Assembly: GCA_963784805.1 (NCBI GenBank)
Contig: CAWASR010000019.1
Span: 124,001 to 188,000, forward strand
Reading direction: 5' to 3'
DNA length: 64,000 nt
Source: Roseiarcus sp963784805
GTDB taxonomy: Bacteria; Pseudomonadota; Alphaproteobacteria; Rhizobiales; Beijerinckiaceae
Part shown: piece after piece, positions 26,339-35,715 of the stretch
Position numbering within the stretch: position 1 is the stretch's first letter
How the letters are laid out: each line of letters begins with the position of its first letter
Program-made: the position numbers and the translations under genes
The notes under the pieces: generated by a model
Databases searched by the model: none
What the model was told of the DNA's origin: nothing
The model's input: the letters and a program-made list of their open reading frames with translations, nothing else

Positions 26339-26764
26339 TCACCACCAAAGCCCGGGCGTCGCCAGTTCGAGCAACGCCCCGTCGGGATCGCGGAAGTAGA
26401 GGCTGGTTCCTCCGCGCGGCCAACGATATTCGCCGACGATCGCTATCTTGCGTTCGGCGAGCCGGGCGCGCCACGAATCGAGATCGGCGGCGGCGATCGA
26501 GAGCGCGAGATGCAGACGTCCCGACCCCTCGTGCCCCGGGATCGTGCCCCGCGCGTCGACGCTGTCTTCTTGGGTCATGCCGGATTGAAACACCAGCAAC
26601 ACGCTGCGCGCGGCGATTTCAAACGCGACCAGGCGCGGCGAATCGACCAGCGTCTTGAACTCAAACAGCCCGCGATAGAACGCCGCGGTGTCTTTGAGAT
26701 CGCGGGCGTAGAGCGAGGTCTCGAGCAGTCCGTCGATCAATGGGGCCTTGTCTTGGTCGGCCAT
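26339..26764 (-). CDS. VOC-superfamily (glyoxalase/bleomycin-resistance fold) protein
   Basis: A 141-aa protein with one pair of beta-alpha-beta-beta-beta units: GLLETSLYARDLKDTAAFYRG at the start and TSLYFRDPDGALLELATPG at the end. The retained His/Glu-type metal positions (SGRLHLALSI, ALLELA) suggest a metal-dependent lyase or dioxygenase-like enzyme, substrate unknown. No gene context defines it. Confidence 0.75.
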   Translation of the reverse strand: MADQDKAPLIDGLLETSLYARDLKDTAAFYRGLFEFKTLVDSPRLVAFEIAARSVLLVFQSGMTQEDSVDARGTIPGHEGSGRLHLALSIAAADLDSWRARLAERKIAIVGEYRWPRGGTSLYFRDPDGALLELATPGLWW

Positions 26765-26821
26765 GCCCTCCCCGGCCCCTCGCCTTCAATGGCTTAGTCG
26801 AAAAGATCGATGCGCGTCTTG

Positions 26822-27706
26822 TCAATCGCCTTCGTTCGACGCGGCAGCGACAGGCCAGCGTCCCGCCCTCTCGCGAAGCGCAAGATAAGCGCCGCAGGCG
26901 ACGACCAGCGCGGCGCCGACCAGGGTCGCCGCCGGCGGCCAATCGCCGAAGATAAGCGCTCCCGAGACGATCATCCAGACGAGCTGGGTGTAGGTGAACG
27001 GGGTAAGGACTGGCGCCGGGGCGAATTTATGGGCGACGATCAGAAGGCCGTGACCGGCGGCTGCGAACACGCCAAGCCCCGCCATCGCCAGCCATACGTT
27101 CGCCGACGTCGGCCATCGCCAGACCAACGGCAATATGGGGGTGAGAAAGAGGACGCCGGCCGCCTGGGTCCAAAGGAGGGTCGTGCGCGCGGGATCGACG
27201 CCGGCGAGCCTTCGGGTCGCGATCACATAGCCCGAGTTGCAGGCGACGCCCGCGATCGCGATCAGCACAACCGGCTGGAACGCGCTCGTGCCCGGCCGGG
27301 TCGCGATCAGCACGCCGAGGAATCCCACGGCGATCGCGATCATCCGTTCACGGCCGACGCGCTCGCCGAGCAGCGGTCCGGCCAGGAGCGCGACAAAAAT
27401 CGGCGTGAGGAACGAGATCGTCGCGGTCTCCGCGAGCTGCAACCGGCGCAGCGCGACGACAACCGAGACGGTCGACCCGAGAAGCAGCAGCGAGCGCAGC
27501 GCCTGCAATCGCGGGCGCTTCGAGCGGATGGCCGCGAAACGCGATCCGGGCCGCGCCGCGATGAGCGCGATGAGCGTCGCGCCGACGTAGCGCGACCAAA
27601 CGATTTGGGCGACCGGGAGCCTGAGACCGAGCCATTTGGACGAGGTGTCGAGCCCGGTGAAGCAAACCATCGCCGCGCACATCAGCGCGATCGCGAGGAT
27701 GCGCAT
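26822..27706 (-). CDS. EamA/DMT-family transporter
   Basis: A 294-aa ten-helix DMT transporter; ILAIALMCAAMVCFTGLDTSS begins the first helix and FTYTQLVWMIVSGALIFGDW ends the second EamA repeat. The ATG at 27706 with GAGG 8 bases upstream is preferred; the frame continues to 27781. It follows hom by 71 bp in the same direction and might share its transcript, so amino-acid (threonine or homoserine) export is possible but unproven. Confidence 0.82.
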   Translation of the reverse strand: MRILAIALMCAAMVCFTGLDTSSKWLGLRLPVAQIVWSRYVGATLIALIAARPGSRFAAIRSKRPRLQALRSLLLLGSTVSVVVALRRLQLAETATISFLTPIFVALLAGPLLGERVGRERMIAIAVGFLGVLIATRPGTSAFQPVVLIAIAGVACNSGYVIATRRLAGVDPARTTLLWTQAAGVLFLTPILPLVWRWPTSANVWLAMAGLGVFAAAGHGLLIVAHKFAPAPVLTPFTYTQLVWMIVSGALIFGDWPPAATLVGAALVVACGAYLALRERAGRWPVAAASNEGD

Positions 27707-27777
27707 TCGGCGGCCCTCGGTCCCTGCGTCGATGGCGGTGGACGATATCGAGGCCCAAGTCCGCATTGCGCGGCGCT

Positions 27778-29086
27778 TCACACCGCTTCTCGTTCGATCC
27801 GGATGACCTGCGGCTTCTCGCGCACCACGCCGTCCTCGACTGTGCGCGCCAGCGCGTCGCGAATGGAGGATTCGGTTGTGCCGTGCGTCATCAGCACGAC
27901 CGGCACGACGCCTGCCGCGGCCGCTTCCCTGGTCGCGCGCTTCTGCATGATCGCCTCGAGCGAGATCAGCCGCTCTCCCATCCGCGCAGCGATGGCTCCC
28001 ATCGCGCCCGGTCGGTCGGCGACGGCGAGTCGGACGTAATAGCCGCCCTCATGATGTTGCATCGGCACGCGGTCCGCTTCAACCAGCAAGGCCGCCGGGC
28101 GCCCGAAAGCGGGCAGTCGCGCGCCGCGCGCGATATCGACTATGTCGGCGGCGACCGCCGAGGCGGTCGCGTCTCCGCCGGCGCCCGGCCCGACCAGCGT
28201 CAGCTCGCCCACGGCGTCGCCGTCGATCGAAACCGCGTTGAGCACGCCCATGGTCTGGGCGAGCGGCGCGCTTTTGGCGACCATGGTCGGATGGACGCGC
28301 TGCTCCACGCCATGGGGGGTGCGCTCGGCGACGCCCAGGAGCTTGATGCGAAAGCCGAGTTCGTCGGCCGCCGCCAGATCGGCGAGCGTGATCGAACTCG
28401 ATCCCCTCAACCGACACCGCCCCGGCGTCGATCCTGGACCCGAACGCCAGCGAGGCGAGAATGGCGAGCTTGTGCGCCGTGTCGAGACCGCCGATGTCGA
28501 AAGCCGGATCGGCTTCCGCGTAGCCGAGCCGCTGCGCCTCGCCGAGGCAGGCGTCGAACGGCAAGTTGTCGGCTTCCATGCGCGACAGGATGTAATTGCA
28601 GGTCCCGTTGAGGATGCCGGAAACGCGCTGGATGGCGTTTCCGGCGAGGCTCTCGCGCAAGGTCTTGACGACTGGGATGCCGCCGGCGACCGCCGCCTCG
28701 AAAAACAGCGGCGCATTGTGGGAATCCGAGAGGCTCGCGAGCGTCAGCCCATGCGCGGCGAGCATCGCCTTGTTTGCGGTGACGACGGGCAGACCGCGCG
28801 CCAGCGCGGACTTGACCGCCTCGAGGGCGATCCCGTCCGCCCCGCCGATCAATTCGATGAAAACATCGATGTCGGCCGACGCCGCCAGAGCCGCCGCGTT
28901 TTCGTAATAGGTCGCGCCGCCGAGATCGACGCCGCGATCGCGCGCCTCACGCGCGCTGTAGGCGGCAAGCACGCAGTCGCGGCCCGCCCTGGCGGCAAAC
29001 CCGCCGCGCTGCCGCTGCAGAAGCCGGATCAAGGCCGTCCCGACGACGCCCAGACCCGCGACGCCCAGACGCAGCGGCTTTGCCAT
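27778..29086 (-). CDS. hom: Homoserine dehydrogenase, apparent single-base insertion
   Basis: The protein opens with MAKPLRLGVAGLGVVGTALIR (NAD(P)-binding Rossmann motif) and has VVTANKAMLAAHG and GILNGTCNYILSRM (catalytic core); the last 80 residues form an ACT domain (VRLAVADRPGAMGAIAARMGE) for threonine feedback. The two parts are in different frames. Removing one base near 28400 joins VSVEGI to SSITLADLAAADELGF and gives about 436 aa, the normal length. It makes homoserine for threonine and methionine synthesis. As an essential amino-acid gene with a one-base surplus, a sequence error is likely. Confidence 0.88.
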
Positions 29087-29171
29087 GCTCTCCTCGCTCC
29101 GCTCTCCGGATTTGAAGATCCGCGAAACCCTGCCCCCGAGCCGCGGTCCCGACCGACGAAGAGCAGATGGT

Positions 29172-29588
29172 TCAGCCGTATCGCTCGGAGGCCGACTTCT
29201 TCTTCCGCTTGCGTTCCTTGCGCGCCGCGTAGCGGGCGTCCCGTTCGAGCTTGCGCTCAAATTCGGCCTTTTCGGCTTCTTCGCGCTCGCGAAGAGCCTC
29301 GGCCGCGCGGGCGAGCGCCTCCAGCCGCAGCTGCTCCTGGCGGGCGGCCTCCTCGGCGGCCCGCCGCGCGGCTTCCGCGACCGCCTCTTCCGCCTTGCGT
29401 TTGGCCCGCTCGGCGTCACGCACCAGACGCGCCTCGAGAATCGCTTTGCGTTTGGCCTCGCGCTCCACCACTGCGGGATCGTTCGGGTCGTATTTGGAAT
29501 TGGCGAGAAATTTCTCCGCCATGGTCTTGCGGGCCTTGGCGGCCGCGGCCTGACGATCGGAGAAGCTGTTGCCGTTCAAAAAAGACAT
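29172..29588 (-). CDS. DUF6481-type charged coiled-coil protein
   Basis: A 138-aa, strongly charged protein with long Ala/Glu/Arg/Lys helices (KRKAEEAVAEAARRAAEEAA) that would form a continuous coiled coil; the N-terminus FSDRQAAAAKARKTMAEKF is typical of a conserved Rhizobiales family annotated as DUF6481. No membrane segment or enzyme motif. It lies alone between hom and ctaA; function unknown. Confidence 0.7.
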   Translation of the reverse strand: MSFLNGNSFSDRQAAAAKARKTMAEKFLANSKYDPNDPAVVEREAKRKAILEARLVRDAERAKRKAEEAVAEAARRAAEEAARQEQLRLEALARAAEALREREEAEKAEFERKLERDARYAARKERKRKKKSASERYG

Positions 29589-29817
29589 CGCGTTCCTAGG
29601 CTATTGCTTGTTGGGGATGTGTGCTGATGCCACAGCGCGGACAAGTCGGCAATGATTTTCACCGCAATGCAGCGATGCGAAACCGGCGCCTCTCGATTGC
29701 CGAATGAAAGGCGTGCGAAAGACGGCGAATTTATGGTGTTCGAGAAGTGTTGCGCCTTCGGCGGGCTTGGGCGAAAAGCGCAGCGCCAGAACATCAAAGA
29801 TGCGACCCGAGAAATCA

Positions 29818-30882
29818 ATGACCGCGATCGACACCCTCGCCGCGGACGCCCGGCCGGCGCCTATCGAGGCGCGATCCGGCGTCCGGCTCTGGCTCATTTT
29901 GATGGCGGGGCTGGTCTTCGCCATGGTGCTGATCGGAGGGGCGACGCGGCTGACCGAATCCGGCCTGTCGATCACGCAGTGGAAGCCGGTCACGGGGGTC
30001 GTCCCGCCGCTCGACGCCGCGCAATGGCGGGCGGAATTCGACCTCTACAAGCAGATCCCTCAGTTTTCCGAGCTCAACCCGGACATGACGCTCGACGGCT
30101 TCAAGATCATTTACGCCTGGGAATGGAGCCATCGGCTGCTGGCGCGCATCGTCGGCGCAGCGTTCATTCTGCCCGGCCTGTGGTTCTGGGCGCGCGGCCG
30201 GCTCAGGGGCGCGCTCGGCCGGCAGGTCGCGGTCGCGACCGGCCTGCTGGCGCTGGAGCCGATCGTCGGCTGGTGGATGGTGAGTTCGGGCCTGAGCCAG
30301 CGCGCCGAGGTGGCCCAGCAGCGCCTGGCCCTTCACCTCCTGATCGCCGCCGCGACCTTCGGCGCGCTGATCTACGCCGCGGTCGGCATGGGCGAGCGAC
30401 AGCGCTCCAGCGTCCTCGCGCGCGGCTACGCCGTCTCGGCCGGCGTGTTCGCCGCCCTCGTCTATGGCCAGCTCGGGCTCGGCGCCCTGGTCGCGGGCCT
30501 GCGCGCCGGGCGAATCTACAACACCTGGCCGATGATGGGTGCGCGCTGGATTCCGGCCGAGGCGTTCCAGGCGCCCTGGTCGAGGGCCATGCTCAACGAT
30601 CCGGCGACGGCGCAATTCGATCATCGGATGGTCGCCTATGGCGTCGTTGCGTTCGCGCTCGCCCTGGCTCTCGCCGCCTGGCGGGGGGCGCCCGGTTCGC
30701 CGCTGGCGCGACGCGCGACCGTCCTCGCCGCCGCGGCGACGCTTCAGGCCGTGCTGGGGATCGCAACCCTGCTCTATGTCGCGCCGCTCGGACTGGCCCT
30801 GGTTCATCAGGCGTTCGCGCTCGTCGTCTTCGGCCTCGCGGTCGCGCATTGGCGGGCGACCCAGATGGAGCAAAGGGCGTGA
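29818..30882 (+). CDS. ctaA: Heme A synthase (COX15/CtaA)
   Basis: A 354-aa, eight-helix inner-membrane enzyme that oxidises heme O to heme A. Signatures are GGATRLTESGLSITQWKP and EWSHRLLARIVG (heme-ligand His), LHLLIAAATFGAL and ALVHQAFALVVFG (second-half His ligands). The frame extends upstream to 29704, but the ATG at 29818 begins the normal N-terminus. It complements the heme O synthase ctaB encoded 9 kb away. Confidence 0.92.
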   Translation: MTAIDTLAADARPAPIEARSGVRLWLILMAGLVFAMVLIGGATRLTESGLSITQWKPVTGVVPPLDAAQWRAEFDLYKQIPQFSELNPDMTLDGFKIIYAWEWSHRLLARIVGAAFILPGLWFWARGRLRGALGRQVAVATGLLALEPIVGWWMVSSGLSQRAEVAQQRLALHLLIAAATFGALIYAAVGMGERQRSSVLARGYAVSAGVFAALVYGQLGLGALVAGLRAGRIYNTWPMMGARWIPAEAFQAPWSRAMLNDPATAQFDHRMVAYGVVAFALALALAAWRGAPGSPLARRATVLAAAATLQAVLGIATLLYVAPLGLALVHQAFALVVFGLAVAHWRATQMEQRA

Positions 30883-30932
30883 GCGCGCGATCGGACTCGG
30901 ATTCGGCGCAAGCCGAAACCATTGCTCGGCCG

Positions 30933-31157
30933 TCAGCTGGTCAAGCGCCATAAGCGGGCCCGGCGCCCTTGACTGAATGCCGGCTGCGGCCCTGACGCCG
31001 GAAACCGGTCGGTTTGCGCAACAACAGCTGCGCTGCTGACGTCAACCTCCTGTCTTGGCGGAGGCGGTTCGGCCACGACGGCCGCCGGCGTGGGCGCGGC
31101 GCGCGGCGCCGTCGCCGGGGTGGAGCGCCATGCAGATCGTTTGCTACCGCAGCACAT
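30933..31157 (-). CDS. Small Cys-Cys-Gly protein, 74 aa, unknown
   Basis: An ATG at 31157 with GGAGGG 8 bases upstream opens a frame beginning MCCGSKRSAWR, then a Pro/Ala-rich middle. It overlaps the DUF1360 gene by 14 bp in the same direction. Short proteins that start with CCG are common after DUF1360 genes in related genomes as I recall, but I cannot name a family. The C-terminal third has weak coding character, so the true end may differ. Confidence 0.45.
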   Translation of the reverse strand: MCCGSKRSAWRSTPATAPRAAPTPAAVVAEPPPPRQEVDVSSAAVVAQTDRFPASGPQPAFSQGRRARLWRLTS

Positions 31158-31509
31158 CGTCGTTTCCCTCCATCGTTTGCAAATTCGCGCGCGCGTCGGC
31201 GGATGCGCCGCCAAGCCGTTCCAACAGGCACGCTGCTCCCGAGAGCGCCAGCCAGCTCACGGCCCAGGTTAGAGGATTCGTCGAGACAAACAGCGCCAAT
31301 GGCGCCGCGACCCAGACGCTCATGCAGTTGAAGCAGTCCATCAGACCGCCAATGAACCCGTCGCCCAACCGGCGGCGCAGCCGGAAGATGACGTCCGCCG
31401 GGCCATCCTCGTTCGCCAGCAGGTGGGTGACCCGCCAGGTCGCGAGGACGGCCAGGACGAAGCGCATCAGGGACAGGTCGGTCGAGGCCGTGTGCGCTGC
31501 AGCGTTCAT
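31144..31509 (-). CDS. DUF1360-family membrane protein
   Basis: A 121-aa protein with the DUF1360 core: LAVLATWRVTHLLANEDGP, then GGLMDCFNCMSVWVAAPLALF with a CxxC, and two or three hydrophobic helices. The conserved FNCMSVW segment suggests a membrane-embedded Cys pair. Function unknown; the family was first noted near Bacillus sporulation genes, but that role does not transfer. It follows the cysteine-ladder protein gene by 134 bp in the same direction. Confidence 0.72.
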   Translation of the reverse strand: MNAAAHTASTDLSLMRFVLAVLATWRVTHLLANEDGPADVIFRLRRRLGDGFIGGLMDCFNCMSVWVAAPLALFVSTNPLTWAVSWLALSGAACLLERLGGASADARANLQTMEGNDDVLR

Positions 31510-31643
31510 TTGACTATGTTTTCAACCAACGCGGTTTCCCCTCCGCACCTTGCGAGGAAGGGAGAGGAAACCGGCCAGCACGTTCCCGCTCATGCCGAGC
31601 TGGAAGCATCCCCGACTATACCTGCTCCCGGATGCTTGGCGAT

Positions 31644-33596
31644 CTACCTCTTGCAGAAGGCGATCTGATCGTACCGCGGATCGGGGTCGTGGTCTCCGTC
31701 GGTCAGCAACACATTTACGGTGAGGGTCACGAGGTATGCACACGGTTTGAGAGCCTTCACGACGAACCCATTCGGCGTCGCTGTTCCAAAGTAGTCGACG
31801 GAACTCGATGCGACGTCCGGCGTGAGCGTGAACGAATATGGACCGCCTGGCCCATCCATCTGCAGCGACACCGAGCCCAGGTTCGGATGGGCGGCCGTGA
31901 ACAGTACGGTCAGCTTGTCTGTGATCAGCCCACACCCATTGGGTCCAAGAAGTTCCTTGATGTCCACGAGGTAGACCGCGAGGTCGCCGGGCGGATCTGT
32001 CAGGTTCCTCCACGCCGGCTGGTGCGTAACGTTGTCGTAAAGGGTGTTGTCGATAGCAATGTGGTGGCACGTGCCGGCGTCGAATTCCGAGCCGGGATCA
32101 CCGACATTGCGGACCCGCATGCGGATCCCAAAGTAGACGTCCTGCGCCAGCGGGTGAGAAGAATGGGCGCCGGCCACGACTCCGGTCTCATCGAGATGGG
32201 GCGCCCCGCTGAGCTTGGTCGAATCCAGACGGAGCAGATCCCCGGTCGGCGCGTAGGACGGACTTGCCAGCGGAACCTGGATCCACCCCTGGGCATCAAG
32301 CGAGGCGAACACCGGCGTGAATGTGAGTGTGGGAATGAAGCTGATATTGTATCCGATGATGGTCGCGGCAGCGCCGCCGGCAAGAACAGGCTGCCAGGTG
32401 GCCCCCATCGTGGGATTCCCCGTCGCATCCGTCGTGATCGTTTCAAAGCGATACTCTATCTGCGGCGCGCCGGTCTGGAGACTGTAGCCGCCATTGAGCC
32501 GCAGGGTTTGGAAGAAGGCTCGGCTATCATCGGTTAACCCGCTGCCGCCGATCTGGCTCTCGATTTTCGGCGTGGTCCCGCCGATCGGATAGACCTCGCT
32601 GTATTCGTACGCACCGATTTTGATGAAGTAAGCAGCCGAGGTCGGCGGGCAGACGCAAACGCAGAATTCGTAGCAGACCTGCGAGCACACCCAGGCGCAC
32701 ACCTGCCAGCAATAGGGTCCGAGGCCGAAACGGTCGATGATCGCGCCATAGGCTTCAGCGTTATTGCTGATGACGGCGGCGACCAGATCGGAGAGCGCGC
32801 GGGGGTGGCTGGCCAACGCCGTGGCCGCCAGCGCGAAGCTCCGGGCTTCCTCGACGGCGTAGGTTCCGGTGAGAATTTTCGGCGGGATGACGCACAGCGC
32901 CCGGCACACCCAGACGCACCGCCAGACGCAGATCAGCCGGCAGATGACTTCGCAATGGGACAGGAACCCCGCCCGGTCGAGCGTCGTCCGCAACAGCTCG
33001 CAATCCAGCGCGATCGCCGCCTTGCCGATCACGGCGGAAAGGTCCTTGTTGGCGACAGCGCGCGCGAGGACCTCGGCGTCCGCTCGAATATCGAGCGCGA
33101 CGTCCCCTGCCGGGATCGTCTGCCCCGTGCAGACGACCTCGCAAATGCGCCGGTAGTACACCGAGCAGATGTAGCGGCACAGCAGATGGCAGAAGGGTTG
33201 AAGCTTCGCCTCGGCGACCGCGGCCTGATAGGCGTCCGCGTCGCCGCAGGAAACGGCGTCGACGAGGCGGCGCAACAGCTTTTCATTCGAGGCAAGCTTG
33301 ACGAGAGCGCGCGCGAACTGGAGAAGATCGGGGACGTCGACCTTCGGATCGAGCGGCCCGCACACTTCGACGCACCGCAGCACGCATCGCTTGATCCGGA
33401 TCCACTGACAGATCAGCTCGCACCGCGGAAGCAATTCGAGGCGCTGGAGAACCCAGCCGAGCGCGTTCGGATCATTGGACTCGAAGGCCGCGAACACGGC
33501 GGCGAAGGCGCCCGTGTCCTTTGCGAGGCCCCCGACGGCGTCGGCTTGCGCGGCGAGCTGGGCGACAGCGTTCTGTTGCAGAGTTACAATGGTCAT
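31644..33596 (-). CDS. Protein of 650 aa with four cysteine-ladder repeats and a beta-rich C-terminal domain, unknown
   Basis: I do not recognise this protein. The N-terminal ~320 residues hold four tandem repeats (starts of the Cys stretches at residues 59, 136, 215, 296, so 77-81 apart). Each repeat has a helical part rich in Ala and Leu, then a 21-residue stretch with Cys at every fourth position: 59, 63, 71, 75, 79; 136, 140, 144, 152, 156; 215, 219, 223, 227, 231, 235; 296, 300, 304, 308, 312, 316 (plus 314). Missing positions are Arg67 and Tyr148. Trp, Ile and Val fill the gaps. The rest (about 320-650) looks beta-rich, with Gly/Asp/Thr-rich turns. There are 29 Cys in all and no signal peptide. 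AGGGAGG lies 8 bases before the ATG. The cysteine stripes could bind metal or join helices, as in the Cys-lined bundles of copper storage proteins; that is inference only. Confidence 0.8.
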   Translation of the reverse strand: MTIVTLQQNAVAQLAAQADAVGGLAKDTGAFAAVFAAFESNDPNALGWVLQRLELLPRCELICQWIRIKRCVLRCVEVCGPLDPKVDVPDLLQFARALVKLASNEKLLRRLVDAVSCGDADAYQAAVAEAKLQPFCHLLCRYICSVYYRRICEVVCTGQTIPAGDVALDIRADAEVLARAVANKDLSAVIGKAAIALDCELLRTTLDRAGFLSHCEVICRLICVWRCVWVCRALCVIPPKILTGTYAVEEARSFALAATALASHPRALSDLVAAVISNNAEAYGAIIDRFGLGPYCWQVCAWVCSQVCYEFCVCVCPPTSAAYFIKIGAYEYSEVYPIGGTTPKIESQIGGSGLTDDSRAFFQTLRLNGGYSLQTGAPQIEYRFETITTDATGNPTMGATWQPVLAGGAAATIIGYNISFIPTLTFTPVFASLDAQGWIQVPLASPSYAPTGDLLRLDSTKLSGAPHLDETGVVAGAHSSHPLAQDVYFGIRMRVRNVGDPGSEFDAGTCHHIAIDNTLYDNVTHQPAWRNLTDPPGDLAVYLVDIKELLGPNGCGLITDKLTVLFTAAHPNLGSVSLQMDGPGGPYSFTLTPDVASSSVDYFGTATPNGFVVKALKPCAYLVTLTVNVLLTDGDHDPDPRYDQIAFCKR

Positions 33597-33996
33597 GGCG
33601 GATGCCTCCCTTGATGTTCAACGGCGTCTTCTAGAAACGTGGTTGTCTTCCGGAACGTCCCGGATTTCCTAAGATTCTGAGCCCGAACTGTGCGGGACTC
33701 TTAGCGACGTCGCATATCAGGCAATCAATTTTACTTTGGTCAGGACGTAAATCCCGCCCCCAAAAGGTGCCATCTTTTTCAATTCTCGGCAACCGAATTT
33801 GAATTTGCACGCACATTTTGTTTGCAATTCTTTTAATGTTATGAAAGTAAAGGTTGCATTTGATAGTTTAGCACAAAACTTATTTGAATCGTGTGCTTGA
33901 TCCGATTGACTTTTCTGTTCACGATTTCGTGACAATACCCCAATCCGGTTGCAATGGCGTGGCCGGGTACGGCGAATCATGGGCGTGCGCCCGAGG
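33597..33996. other. AT-rich intergenic region of 400 bp
   Basis: No gene is supported here. The stretch is markedly AT-richer than the window average (for example around 33770-33900), which marks the accessory island and could hold the promoter of the cysteine-ladder gene. A short hairpin-like element (GAGTCCCG with CGGGCTC, around 33680-33710) is present; no clear promoter hexamers were found. Confidence 0.4.
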
Positions 33997-35715
33997 TCAG
34001 GCGGTCGCGTAGCTTCTTTGGTCCGTCGCCGGCTTCGGCTTCATCGGCTTGATAAGACAGAACTCGCTGGCAAGCGCCGTGATCAGCCCGATGATGAAGA
34101 TGGTTCCAATCACCACCGCCCGCAGTTTGTCCACTGGCCATGCCGAAACCGAAGACGCCGACAGTGAAAGCGACGGCATCAACGAAAAGGCCGTAACCAG
34201 CAATCCAAACAGGACGCAGCTCATCAGTCGCTGAGGCAGCCGCCAATGCGCGCCATAGGAGCCTATGTCAGGCAACATTGGATCGATTTGCCGATCGACG
34301 TGATAGGCGACATAAACGGAGACCACGGCGGGAGAGAAACACCACTTTACCTCTGTGAAGACTAGCTCGAGAAAGGGCTTTGTCGCGGCTTGGCTCGTGC
34401 CCGCAAACTGGATTGCAAGGGAAAGGCAGATGACCGAGACGCCCAAAGCGACCAGGAAGACCGTCGCATACGATATGAGATACGAAGTGGGCTGGTCCGG
34501 GTCGTTTGTCCAACCCAGATAGCGCAGCAGAAGCACCACCAGGATCGGCATCCCGTAACTGGCCAGAGAATAGCCAGTCCACCGTGTGACGAGGTCAGGG
34601 TCCTGGATGAACGCCGAATCGGGGCTGCTGCGCAAGAGGTCCCAGGTTATTGCTGAAAGCCAAACCCCAAGATAGATCGCAATCGCGATAGCCACCACAA
34701 ATATAACAATGTAACGCAGTGGGTTCGCCCGCGACGTGTTTTCAGATATTCGCGCCCCAAACTGCTTCGCATCGCGAACGGCGTCTTTTCTAGTGTCATT
34801 CTTATAAACAATGAAACATGCTGCGAGTCGACAATACTGACAACGCAACGTTTCTATTGTCGCCGCCACGTCCGCGAAAATGTTTTGTTCGGCTCCATTA
34901 CTGCCATTGAGGGCTTTCTTGAGCGGCGCAACAAGGTTGCGCGCACGCTCATAGTCCGCCTCAAGTTTGTTCCACGAGAAGCTAGGCTCGTTGAAAAAGG
35001 TGTAGTGTGAGCCATCGGCGCGGTTTTGATCAAGCCAGAGGCGAATGTAGCAGAGTTCGGCCCAATTTCGATCCAGACTGTGCCTCTCCTTGTCAAAATC
35101 GCCTATGTCGACGTTTGGCGTGTCCAAATTTCCCGCGACATTTGCTCGCGCTTCATTCGGGACGACGAGGTCATCGCGTGCCGCTCCCATAATAGCATTG
35201 GCAAAATGCGGTATTGACGCCCATCCCCATACAAGGCGGCGAAGCATGAACAGCGGATTCCAGTCCGCTTCGTTCTTCAGCAACACGAACAAAACGCCGG
35301 CGGCAAAAATGATCACGAGCGGGAAGGAAAGCGAGCCCTCTTTCGTGGAATTCTCAATTAATTTCTGCAACAATTCCGGGGCAATGCCGCCGACGATCGG
35401 GAGCAATTGCTTATAGAAGTAAATTGCCAGGGCATAAATGAGTAGACAAATGGCGACGTAGACGATCACCCCCAGGCGATACTGGCGCGGTTGGGTCATA
35501 TATCGCGGCGGGGCGGGACCGTCTCCCAGCGCGACCGGGGGGGAATCGAACGCCCCGTAAGTCCGATAGCCGACAAAGACCATCCCGAGGAAAAAAAGAA
35601 CAGTCTGCGCGGCATTGAGCAAGGAATGAGGCGGGTCGAAGCCGGTTTCCTGTGCGCAGACGGGCGAGCTCAACACACCGCTCATCAACAGCAATAAGAA
35701 CGTTCGCTGCAGCAT
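33997..35715 (-). CDS. Polytopic membrane protein, 572 aa, unknown
   Basis: The ATG at 35715 has GGGAGGG 6 bases upstream and starts a signal-peptide-like segment (MLQRTFLLLLMSGVLSSPVCA); six codons further upstream are in frame. Hydrophobic helices follow near residues 35-55, 90-110 and 135-155, then a large soluble domain of about 190 residues (with SLDRNWAELCYIRLW and a CQYCRLAAC cluster), then six or seven helices in the C-terminal half. No transporter or enzyme motif is recognised. Base composition is lower in GC than in neighbours, as in the next gene, which suggests common acquisition. The cysteine-ladder gene follows 400 bp downstream in the same direction. Confidence 0.75.
   Translation of the reverse strand: MLQRTFLLLLMSGVLSSPVCAQETGFDPPHSLLNAAQTVLFFLGMVFVGYRTYGAFDSPPVALGDGPAPPRYMTQPRQYRLGVIVYVAICLLIYALAIYFYKQLLPIVGGIAPELLQKLIENSTKEGSLSFPLVIIFAAGVLFVLLKNEADWNPLFMLRRLVWGWASIPHFANAIMGAARDDLVVPNEARANVAGNLDTPNVDIGDFDKERHSLDRNWAELCYIRLWLDQNRADGSHYTFFNEPSFSWNKLEADYERARNLVAPLKKALNGSNGAEQNIFADVAATIETLRCQYCRLAACFIVYKNDTRKDAVRDAKQFGARISENTSRANPLRYIVIFVVAIAIAIYLGVWLSAITWDLLRSSPDSAFIQDPDLVTRWTGYSLASYGMPILVVLLLRYLGWTNDPDQPTSYLISYATVFLVALGVSVICLSLAIQFAGTSQAATKPFLELVFTEVKWCFSPAVVSVYVAYHVDRQIDPMLPDIGSYGAHWRLPQRLMSCVLFGLLVTAFSLMPSLSLSASSVSAWPVDKLRAVVIGTIFIIGLITALASEFCLIKPMKPKPATDQRSYATA

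Noticed and set aside
29815..30951. A 378-codon reverse frame opposite ctaA
   Set aside because: It mirrors the heme A synthase gene and consists mostly of Arg, Asp, Gly and Pro; no independent evidence.
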